64,000 nucleotides of DNA from positions 40,167,001-40,231,000 of the forward strand of contig NC_092587.1 in assembly GCF_047663525.1 (NCBI RefSeq). The letters are read 5' to 3'. The notes under the pieces were generated by a model. That model was given only the letters and a program-made list of their open reading frames with translations. It was not told where the DNA came from and searched no databases. Of the stretch, positions 25,200 to 34,332 are shown in pieces; the stretch's first letter is position 1; every line of letters starts with the position of its first letter. This DNA comes from Anas platyrhynchos (Eukaryota > Chordata > Aves > Anseriformes > Anatidae). The translations under genes were made by a program, and so were the position numbers.

Positions 25200-26383
25200 G
25201 TAATTTGTATATTAGATCCAAGCATCTATTTCTAGCTTCATTAACGGAATACAAATGCTGCCTTACACAGAATGCTGCAGCAGAATTATAATTGTGTTAA
25301 TTGCAGCCAGCATATTTCCAAAGCCACTGTTTACAAATTCAGACATTACTCTCTTGATTGGTTCAGTCTTAATCGTAATAATGAAATAAATAGCACAGTA
25401 AATACAGCTTGTACTCGATGTTAGTTTTAATGGTGATTGAAAAATTTACGTATTTCTTAGATTTCAAGATAATTCAAATGCAAAAGTCTCTTCACTTTAA
25501 TATTGAGCTAACTTCTCTCTTGAGATTTAAAAGAACATTGAAAATAATTAAAAAAAAAAGACAAGGGGACTGATTAACGTAAACACTTGTAGAAAAAAAA
25601 TTAGTAATGAGAAAGATAAAAAAACAGAAATGCAAAAGGAAGTTTCTACAGCTAACAGAAGACTTGTTACATAACCAAAAAAAAACCAAAAAACTAATAC
25701 AAGCTCAGGTGAATATTACTGTAGTGCAATTCTAGTGCATATAACAAGGAGATATATGCAAGTGAAGAATTTAATCTTCCTTAATCTTCTCATGCGGTAT
25801 GATTAATCACCCCCCTGTGGACTTTGGAAGACAGTTATAAAGATAACAAGAGAAACAGTATAAAAGTACTGCACTACACAATAAAAAGCAATTCACATTC
25901 AGGACTGTTTTAAGATAACCACAGAAAGCTTTTGGTTTAGAGGCAACAAAGAATACACCTTTGTAGCTAGCATACTTTAGACGTAAGCACAGTAAATGAA
26001 GAATGCAGCTGACTGATGATTACATCTGTAGTATTAAGGCACCCAGTGATTTCCAAACAGCAACTTTCATTTGGAACCAAATCTGCAATATCACTATGGT
26101 ACCTATCTCCTATTTAAACCAGGGGAGAAGTATCTTACAGATTTTCTGAGCATGGGCCCTACTGTCTACATTAAGGCAGGTACCAGTTCTTCTTAAAAAT
26201 GGTTCCTGCCTTTTTGGACATTTCTGCTTCACAGGATGAAAAAATTCCCTTATCATTTGATTCTAAACATATAATTTTCTCACAAATAAAATTAATCTTT
26301 CAAATATGTTTCAGTGACTCATAAGTTGTTACATATTCTTTGTGGCAAGTGCTTGTTATTAGCAATAACATCTTGGCAAGGGT

Positions 26384-26425
26384 ATGCCTTGCCTTGCCTT
26401 TGCCTTACCCTTGCCTTGCCTTGCA
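26384..26425 (+). repeat. (TTGCC)n pentanucleotide repeat
   Basis: Units of TTGCC with slips (TTTGCC, TTACCC) over about 42 bases. Confidence 0.85.
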
Positions 26426-27149
26426 TCACATTATATATCACCATGCCACATATAAAAAAGCATTGCTGCCGAAACACCTCAAACACCAGCAGTAGATACA
26501 CTATCCTGAAGAAGCTCAAAAACAGAAACCAACAACATAAACTAATGGGAAAAAATCTGATTTCTAGTTGTAAACATCTCAGATACAGCAGGCAAAATTT
26601 TTTGCCCATGATTTTAGATATCCTCACTACATTTTATTGAATGGTAAATTAAAAAAAAAAGTCAATAAATTCGTTATTCCAGCTATTACACAATACTCTC
26701 AATGGCACACAGAGAACCACTGTGATACACCCATCAGCTGTAGCCCTTCATTTACAAACAACAAGTTTTTCACACAGCACCAAAAGAGGTAAATTCACAT
26801 CCTGGTAATACTAAGCTTAGAGCAAATCTTACCAGGGTGAAAATGCTGTGTGAAAAACAAACAAAAACAAGCAGAAAACAGAATACTCCTAGTAACTAAA
26901 CTTGGAACTTAAACACTATCCTAGGTTTTCCACACAAAACTGCATTATTACTTGAGTAAATATTCTCCACGATTACACAACCTGCTTCTACAGGAGCACA
27001 ATTCAGCCCAGAAGACCAAATACTTGTACTAAATAATGTCATGTAAATTAACTTGCCACAGCAAATGCTGGCCAGTCACTCCATGATTTTCCTCTTACTG
27101 CTACTAGTTTGGCTGATGCCAATGGAGCACAAAAACGCTGCATCTCACA

Positions 27150-28075
27150 TGAGCTGGGCTGCCTTCACTGGTCACCAGGTGCCCACATAGCTGCTTACCT
27201 CACTGCTGCTCCTCAGCACAATGGGGCAGAAAATGCAATGGAAAAAGCCTCATACGTCGAGATAAAGACGAGATCTCTCACCACTTCCTGTCATGGGTAA
27301 TGCAGACTCAGGTACAGGAAGATTACTTTATTGCAAATTAATAACAAAATAGGACAATGAAAACAAACAAACAAACAAAACCCCTGCATACCTTCCCCCC
27401 TCCAAACCCCCCCTCCTTCTTCGTAGACTCAACTTCAGTCTCAATTCTCTTCTACTGTCTCCAGACCCCAAAGGGTACAGGAGAATCGGGGCTGTGGTCA
27501 ATCCCTTACTTCCACCCCTCCCTCACGGTCCCTCTCTGCCCCTGCTCCATGTGGGGTCCCTCCCATGGGATGCCGTTCTTCTTTAACTGAGCCTGCCTCC
27601 ACAGGCAGCAGCTCTTCAAGAACTGCTCCCACACGGCTCCACACCACGGGGTCCATCCCTCAGGAGCAAACTGCTCCAGCACGGGTCCCCTATGGGTAGC
27701 AGCTCCCCCCAGACCCCTCCTCCTGCATGGGCTCTTCTCCACGGGCTGCAGCTCCGGCCTGGGGCCTGCTCCTGCGGGGGCTCTCCGTGGGCCGCAGCCT
27801 CCTCCAGGCCACATCCACCTGCTCCACCGGGGGCTCCTCCACCCATGGGGGGGCTGCAGTGTGGAGATCTGCTCCGTGTGGGACCCATGGGCTGCAGGGG
27901 GACAGCCTGCTCCACCAGGGGCCTCTCCACAGGCCGCAGGGGAACTTGTGCTGATACTGGAGCACCTCCTGCCCTCCCGCTGCACTGACCTTAGGGGCTG
28001 CAGGGGTGGCTTTCTCTACATTTTCTCACTCCTCTCTCCCAGTTGTCGCACGTCATTTTTTACCCTTTTACGTAA
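27150..28075 (-). mobile_element. Avian endogenous retrovirus LTR, 5'-truncated copy next to BBS10
   Basis: Same family as the LTR at 14,403-15,440; the GC-rich central part (27,520-28,010) is nearly co-linear with it. On the minus strand AATAAA lies at 27,327-27,332, followed by a U5-like stretch with CTTTATCTCGACGTATGAGG and GTGGGCACCTGG that ends about 27,150. At the high end, homology stops within U3 at about 28,075, so the U3 start and TATA-like region are lost. It holds no coding sequence. The open frames in it are compositional. Confidence 0.8.
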
Positions 28076-28152
28076 AACCAGATCTTTTCATTTCTAGCAG
28101 TGAATTTTGAAACATGACCACTTCACAGGAAAACACATCATGAAAAATATTT

Positions 28153-28158
28153 TTTATT
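28153..28158 (-). terminator. BBS10 polyadenylation signal AATAAA
   Basis: The minus strand reads AATAAA about 8 bases after the BBS10 stop codon, followed by a T-rich and GT-rich stretch (ATTTTTCATGATGTGTTTT), the usual arrangement of a cleavage site. If used, the 3' UTR would be only about 30-40 bases. No other AATAAA was noticed before the LTR fragment that begins about 80 bases further on. Confidence 0.55.
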
Positions 28159-28165
28159 TATGTTT

Positions 28166-30116
28166 TCAGAAATCATCATCTGAGTCATTATCCTCAATTT
28201 TTTGTAGGGGCCGCTTAACACCGATTATTAAATCAATACTGAGAAGCTCTGTAACACAATGAAGAACTGAAATTACTAACTGGTATTTGCAATACACTGA
28301 CTCCAAGCCTTTCTCATTCACAGGCAGGGGCTGATTTTTCCTGAGGGCATTTGTGGTGTTGAGATAAAATTTGGCAAAGCTGTTCCCTTCTGTGGTCCCA
28401 TATAAAGACTTTGGAATAATTAACAAAGCATCAGCAACTACGCTGGATATGACAGTTACTGCTGACTGCTGAAGCTGCTTTGCGTAGTACTGAATATAAT
28501 AATGTAATAAGATTTCAAAGTAACCTCCTACTGGCAAAACTGATCCTGCTTCTATGATGGAGCTAGAATATTTCTGAGCAGGACTTACACAACCCTCTTC
28601 AGGTTTGAATGGAATGATACCACCGCTAGCTTTCTCTAGATCTTTACCGACATCTAGGCTGTCACACACGGTAACTGTGTTAGTGTTGTCTGTTGTTAAT
28701 ACAGCAGTGCTATAATTCTTATGATGGTCCACTGATAAATCACTTTCATAGCCCTTGTGCATTTCACCTGAACACTGGCATTTTGCATGTGGTTCTTGTG
28801 CATCGCTTGAAGAGCCAGCCCCTTTGCAGGGAACGCTTAACTCTTCACTGTGTGAGGCAGGATTTGAGGGTGTCTGCAAAGCTGTTTGCATACCTGCTGG
28901 ATTTTCACTTCCCTTTAGAGTGGAGTCTACATTTTGTGTCTCTGTTTCACCCCTGTGTGTTTTCAGTTGATGTTCAGAAACCTGATTCCTGTTACAATAA
29001 ATATTTTCTGTTGTAAATTGTTTCTGAGTAGCTGAAGAATGCCTGCTACAAGCATCTGAGGCATCATTCTGGCTTTCACCTTTGGACCCCCATTCCTCCC
29101 TCCCTTCAACTGTTTTAAACAGCTGTTGTAGCATGGTGAACGCCCCCTGTACGGCAGCAGCATGTTGCTCATTAACACCATCCACCGGCCCACAAAGCAC
29201 GAGGCAATGAGGCTGAAAGGCACATGTGCTGCTGGCAAAGCCGATGTGAACGTATCTGTTGGAGCCCAGCAGCAAGGGCCGACAAAATGTCGCCACTGCA
29301 GTGTCTGTGATTTCACCACACCCCTGATCACCAGAAGGCGAGTAGGGCGAGACTCCCGTCAGCTCACGGATAAGGTCAACTTCTTCCGAGGAGAGGCACT
29401 CCACCAGGGACACGCCGTGCAGCTTCGCGTAGTAGACAACGGCGTCGTGCTGCTTCACGCTCGACAGCAGCAGCTTTACGTTGCTGCTCCGCAAGCGCTT
29501 CACCACGGCTTCCGTCCTGGCCTCGCACCAGCGCCGGGCAGCCTCATACTGACCCTCGGAGCCCACCACGAGCTCGACGCCGGGTGCTGAGAGGGCAGCG
29601 TGCAGGGGCTCGCTGACCAGCACGGCCCCCACGGCTCCGCTGCTGGGGCTGTAGGCGGCGAAGTCCCTGCGGAGGAGGACCCCGGGCAGCACGGTGGAGC
29701 CCTGGAGGGGCAGCCCGGGCACGGCGGCGTGCAGCGCCCCGAAATGGCGGCCGAGGAGGCGCAGGGCGGGCGGGCTGCAGGCGGCGCAGCGGGCGAGGAG
29801 CTCGCAGCACAGGCGGGCGAGGCGCGGCCGCTCGCCCGGCCCGACCCTGCCGCGCAGGTAGGCGTCCAGCAGCGCCTCCAGGGCCGCCAGGTCTACCCGC
29901 CGCTCCGCCTCGCCCCCGGGGAAGGCGGACAGCAGGTGGCGGCGCAGCCCCAGCGCGGCGGCCGGCTCCAGCACCGTCCTCTGGAAGTCGGGCAGCGCCC
30001 GCCCGATCCCGCCGGCCGCCCGCAGGCCGCGCAGCAGGGCGGCCAGCAGCAGCACGAACGTCTTGGCTCCGTCCCCCGTCGCGCCTCGGTGCCGGCAGGC
30101 GGCGGCCGCCATCGCC
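28166..30116 (-). CDS. BBS10: BBS10 coding exon 2 (bulk of the protein)
   Basis: One uninterrupted frame of about 650 codons, as expected for a gene whose protein lies almost entirely in one large exon. The acceptor is ...CCCGCAG. The 5' part (about 29,550-30,116) is strongly GC- and CpG-rich while the 3' part is near 45 percent GC by eye, so the protein shifts from Ala/Arg/Leu-rich to ordinary composition. The open frames on the opposite strand are by-products of this composition. The stop codon is TGA at 28,166-28,168. Confidence 0.96.
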
Positions 30117-30403
30117 CTGCGGGCACGCAGAGCCGGTCAGCGCCAACCGCCCGCCCCCGCTGCCTCCCCTCCTCCCTTCCCCGTCCCCCCGCGGTACCTG
30201 GCCGTCGGCGGCTGCAGGCAGAGCGCCTCTAGCAGGCGCCGCCCGTCCCTGGTGAGCAGCGGCCGCCCGTCGGGCTGCAGCACTAGCGCCCGCCCGCCCC
30301 GCGGCCCCAGCGCGCCGCGCACCGCGCCCGCCATGGCCGCCGCCTCCTCCGCCAGCCGCCCCGCGGCCGCCACCGCCATGGCCGCGGGGAGCGCGGGGAG
30401 CAT
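28166..30403 (-). CDS. BBS10: BBS10, chaperonin-like Bardet-Biedl syndrome protein 10 (complete, two exons)
   Basis: Group II chaperonin-like protein. In vertebrates BBS10 acts with BBS6/MKKS, BBS12 and CCT subunits to assemble the BBSome, the ciliary membrane cargo adaptor. Exon 1 is 30,198-30,403 and exon 2 is 28,166-30,116; the intron is 81 bases. The spliced product is about 718 residues, against 723 in human. Seen: the nucleotide-site motif GDGAKTF (about residues 83-89; GDGTTT in canonical chaperonins, and GDGAKTF in human BBS10), then SSNVKLLLSSVKQ, LVECLSSEEVDLIRE and YVHIGFASSTCAF, all close to human. A poorly conserved Ser/Thr-rich insert covers roughly residues 405-605, followed by VLPVGGYFEILLHYY and the acidic end DNDSDDDF. 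No frameshift or internal stop. Three in-frame ATGs compete. 30,403 (MLPAL) aligns with the human start (MLSS). 30,433 has the better GCCGCC context and would add 10 residues. 30,379 corresponds to human Met5 and would remove 8. Confidence 0.96.
30117..30197 (-). other. BBS10: BBS10 intron 1 (81 bases)
   Basis: Donor GTACCG, acceptor GCCCGCAG and a possible branch site CTGAC about 25 bases before the acceptor. The intron is near the lower size limit for vertebrates, and is G- and C-rich with almost no polypyrimidine tract. The splice is inferred from frame agreement and alignment to human BBS10, not from a transcript. Confidence 0.85.
30198..30403 (-). CDS. BBS10: BBS10 coding exon 1
   Basis: Encodes the N-terminal equatorial segment, including GPRGGRALVLQPDG and LLTRDGRRLLEALCLQPP, which parallels human GPEGRQVLCTKPTG and LLSRNGGRLLEALHLEHP. 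It ends in phase 2 at the donor GTACCGCG; joining its last two bases to exon 2 makes Arg, giving TARAM against human IARMI. The exon is very GC-rich and rich in Ala, Arg and Gly. Confidence 0.92.
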
Positions 30404-30503
30404 GCGCGGCGCCCTGAGGCGAGGGGGCGGCATGGCGGCACCCGCCCACCTCAACGGGGAGTCCCCCGTGGGGAGAAAAGAGACAGAGAAGGGAGTTTCT
30501 GTG

Positions 30504-30509
30504 TTTATT
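30504..30509 (-). terminator. Candidate distal polyadenylation signal of OSBPL8
   Basis: The minus strand reads AATAAA in the context GAAATAAACAC, followed by AGAAACTCCCTTCTCTGTCT. It lies about 3.7 kb after the OSBPL8 stop and about 100 bases before the BBS10 start codon. It could end the longest OSBPL8 3' UTR, whose expected length of several kb fits the human gene. Transcript data would be needed to confirm use. Confidence 0.45.
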
Positions 30510-33500
30510 TCACTACGCGAGGGAAGCCGGTTCTCAAACACACAAGCCTTGACAAAAGGGGGGCGTTAGGTATGGCACAAAGTCGACAAACCGTACACCC
30601 GCGTCTCGGAACAGCGCGAAGCCCGTCGAGAAGGCACTGTTGACAGTACTCGAGTATCTGCGACATTCTCAGTGGTTTCGGGATAACCCTTCAAAAAAGG
30701 ATCATTAAAATTTACAGAGGGGCAGAATTCTTGCGATACATCACTTACATAAACGGTGGGGAAATAACAGCCTTTAAGAAAATAGACTACACATCGAATC
30801 CAAAGTCTGTTTCATAAACACCAGTCCGGCAAATAAAATAAAACAAATCCCAAAGGCACAAGAGGGCAACAAACAAATAATAATAATAAAAAGAAACCAC
30901 CATCATCGCATTTGAAAGGTAGACCTATAAAATAATTTCTTTACAAGATTAAACTGGAGGCAAAAACCCCAGGCTATGCCCTCAGTAAGTAATGTCACCT
31001 ACTTCAAAGTAATCGACATGTGAAATGCAAGGAATGTCACCTGCTGCTGAAACTGCTACTTGCTACGTTTCACATGGCTTATTTACTCTTTTTAACCTTA
31101 GGTCATCCGTACCTAACTAGGCAATCTGTACCTAAATGGCAAATTAAAGGCTTAGAGTGCGTTTGAAAACAAAACAGAACAACAAAACCACATGGCAACA
31201 AAGTCTGAAATACTTCCTGTACAAGAAACAACAACAACAAAAAACATTTGTAAATCAAATGTGGAAACAAGTGCTGTTTTAAACTTTAAAAACCAGTAGG
31301 AGGCTACAGCCCTCAAAAATCTGCAAACTGTACAGTCAAGGTAGCAACTCTGTGCAGAGCTCAGTGTTAAGTACATAATATTCAAGATCAGCCACACGTC
31401 ATGGTTAAATGGTGATTCTCTAGCAGTGGTGATGTGCTAGAGAAAAGGCTTCGTGCACCAGGCCTGTGACCAGCTGTACTGTAAGAGTCAGGCAAGAAAT
31501 TGCTTTGTTCTACTCACATAAGGGAACATCATACAAAACCCTACCAAATGCTAGATTTCAATGTACTTTTTAGAATTTAAGAAATCTGACCATACCGTCA
31601 AGCAGAAGTCTGCAGTTTCAATTGTAAAAAGTTTCATCATGTCCTTTACCTTCCTGGACCATGATGAAAAACACTTTCACAACAGAAGTGACCTCTAAAA
31701 AATAAGTTGAAAAGGAAAATAAGCATAGGCATTTTGTTTCGTTCTGTTCAAGTTTTTCTCGTCTTGAACCACGCATGAATTTCAGATATGGAGCATTTGT
31801 TTAGTCTGATGCTGATACCATACAGCCTGCCAGCTAGCTGTGTCAAATCCACATTCACTACCATGCAGTTCATGTAGAAATACATCCAGTCTGTGTTAAT
31901 AACTGATCTTAAATACACATGATTAAAATCAACATAGAAGGGCAGAAGGACATTTCTATTTACAAGGCAGATAAAAAGCTTTTAACTATCATTCAGGAGT
32001 TTCAGCACCACAAACTTAGCTGAGATATTTTAGTGGATTGAAGTTATTGCCCCAATTCTGATTTATTTTTTACCTCGCTCATTTCCTCTTATATTAGCCC
32101 CATGTACAGAGGGACCTGACTTGGATTGTAAGACAGGTGAAGCTTTGACATTTGACCACTATAGTGAATGGTCAAATTTCATCCTGAGAAGATTACAATA
32201 ATACTATAATATTAGTAGTTTGCCATTTTATATATGGCAAACAACTTCAGTTTCTGTTAGAGAGCTAACTTAGGGATTGTTTCTTTTTATTAAAAAACAA
32301 AACAAAACAGAACAAACATCAGAAAACGTAACAGTGAGGGACTTTCTACATTCACAAATTCTGTCTCATCAGTTGTAGACATAATAGAGTCCCCATGCCT
32401 GAAAAAGACTTAAGAACTAGCATTTCTAACATGAAGCTGTAAGAAATAAGCTGAAGTCGACTGCTCAAGCAAAGAACTTTTACATCACTGAGGCCCAGAG
32501 AAGGGGAAAGGTAAAACAAGGTGAGGTGCTGTGAAGATGTCAGCTGCAGGAATGTAAGAGCTTGAATGACAAACAGCAGTAAATAATATTTTCACCAAAT
32601 ACTGGACAAGACTGATGCAGAACAGAATATGACATCGCTTGGAGACTCAGTAAGGCTGTCCATAGCAAAGGGATCGACAGAACATGCCAAAAAAGCCAAA
32701 AATGACCTCTGAACTTTCCACTGTGCAGGATGGATTTGATTTCTGACAGGATCCACTGAAAACAAACCTGGTTGCATTTTGCATTGTGCCTCCCATCCTC
32801 ACATTGTCTCATCTGGGTAGCTGAAAGTAGCTTTACAATACTACAGCTCCTTTCTGACTTTATACAAAGGTGGAAAGGCTTGACTTGTGTAAGGAAATCA
32901 CCAGATAAACACTGGCACCGATTTTTTTTTGGATGAAATTTTACAAGTTCTATACATGCATCTAGTTCTTCAAATTAAATGTTGCAAACCCTGCTTCTAA
33001 ACTGAAACTTAAGCTTCACATAAATGTGTATGGCTCAGCTTAATGAACAGGTGCATCGGGGTGTTCAGTTAGCAGATACTGTAGGAAGGACAAATCTAAC
33101 AAGCAGTGTTTCCCTATCGTTTGTTCCGACGTGTGTTGTTAGCTGTCCCACAGTTCCTGAGGCTGGTTCCCTTTTAAACACACACTTCTCATTTGCAAGT
33201 GAGATGTTAGTGGCCAAATTCTGTTCTACACAGTCTTTCCTTTGGGAAGCTCAGCTCCTGCTACATACTATGCATAACTTTGCATCTTCACATTTTGTTT
33301 CAAAAATAAGAGTCCTGGCATCAGCAGTCTGTCTTCTTACTGTGATATGGCGATACACGAATGTAAATTCAGAGCTGTTCATTTATCAAGGCTTAAAAAA
33401 CATAGCCTAAGTCCTCAACATGTGCAATTCATGAATATGAGCGGACAGTTACCTTTCCAGGTGCTGCACTAGTAGAAATGTGCTCTGTACAGGAGATGCA

Positions 33501-34196
33501 GGAATGTAATTATGAAGAGTCTGAAGTTTTAAAACTACAGAATTAAAACAGCTGGTTTATAAGCCACTACAGTTATTCAGGATAAAAACCGTCATACCTC
33601 CAGAACAAATTAAGGACATTAAATTTCACAATTCCCAGAAACTTCAGCTTTTACTCAACAGTTCCTAACATTCATGACCTTTTTACAGTAACATATTTGT
33701 TTGACCTTAAAGAAAAGTTTACTTCCAAACATCCAACACCATTTACAAAAAATGTTGGTACGCATGGCCACTTTTAAAGTCACTTCGTTACAAAAATAGT
33801 AAGTTGAAATGTAACAAAGTCTGCTTGTTTATTACTCTACCATACCAGGAATCATGTCCTATCTACAGTGCCTGACCTCTGAATTTTCAATTTGATCTAT
33901 TCCGTGGTGAAGATTCATCAGTACAGCGTGTGACGTGATATAAAACACAAGGCTGATGTTGTATGTCTGTGAGACAGAGGCACAAACCAGGAGCAAGAGT
34001 GTACTGGCACTTACACGATTCTTACTTCAACTGGGTAGACAGAAGGATGATTCTGAACCATGGACTCTGAGGCAAAAGTTCTGTAAGTTGTTGCTACAGG
34101 GCTCTTTTAAATAATATTGCATCATTTAAAGTCCAGCTTAAATATGGTCCCCAGTAACTGATCATTCCAGTTCCAAAAGGCCCTTGTTCACACTTC
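30510..34196 (-). other. OSBPL8 3' untranslated region and/or spacer before BBS10
   Basis: No coding exon or recognisable repeat was found in this 3.7 kb. The sequence is AT-rich and unique-looking, with CG-containing DNA only at its low end near the BBS10 promoter. Minus-strand AATAAA words occur at 33,828-33,833, 32,286-32,291, 32,062-32,067 and 30,504-30,509, so several alternative 3' ends are possible. The first would give a 3' UTR of about 0.4 kb, the last about 3.7 kb. Confidence 0.6.
33828..33833 (-). terminator. Candidate proximal polyadenylation signal of OSBPL8
   Basis: AATAAA on the minus strand in GTAATAAACAAGCAG, about 365 bases after the OSBPL8 stop codon. It is the first canonical signal met by the transcript and would give a short 3' UTR isoform. 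Confidence 0.35.
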
Positions 34197-34332
34197 CTAT
34201 TTGAACAAGAAATTAATGATAAGCTGTAGCAGAACCAGGAGTAAAATGAAGATATAGTGCTTCAGCTGCAGGAACTGGTTGTCCACAGTTGGTGAATTAG
34301 AAGTGACTCGATTTCGTAGAGCCATAATGTCC
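34197..34332 (-). CDS. OSBPL8: OSBPL8 last coding exon, C-terminal ER membrane anchor and stop
   Basis: Encodes [20 protein letters not shown], then [20 protein letters not shown] and FLFK before a TAG stop. The hydrophobic run is the tail anchor that holds ORP8 in the ER membrane. Human ends IINFMFK, so the C-terminus is conserved. Confidence 0.97.

Larger units (their letters stand above)
15441..27149. other. Intergenic DNA between the two LTR copies
   Basis: Becomes progressively more AT-rich from about 18 kb onwards. Contains simple repeats and AT-rich blocks but no recognised gene, RNA gene or large mobile element. The frame at 19,405-20,019 plus (204 codons) sits in a locally GC-rich patch and has no family motif. 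Confidence 0.5.
29550..30470. promoter_or_regulatory. CpG island over the BBS10 5' end
   Basis: A dense run of CG dinucleotides and very high GC content contrasts with AT-rich DNA on both sides. It covers the BBS10 start codon, exon 1, the intron and the first part of exon 2, as expected for a broadly expressed TATA-less promoter. No TATA box was seen upstream of the start codon. Boundaries are by eye. Confidence 0.8.

Noticed and set aside
15441-27149. One provirus spanning both LTR copies
   Set aside because: No gag, pol or env-like sequence was recognised between them, and one copy is truncated within U3. Independent insertions are simpler.
29544-30569. Long open frames on the plus strand and in other minus frames across the CpG island (up to about 300 codons)
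   Set aside because: They overlap BBS10, consist of Gly/Ala/Arg/Pro runs and arise because GC-rich DNA has few stop codons. No family resemblance.
30565-30578. X-box-like sequence GTTAGGTATGGCAC near the BBS10 promoter, a possible RFX site of a ciliary gene
   Set aside because: Only part of each half-site fits the consensus, so it is too weak to annotate without conservation data.
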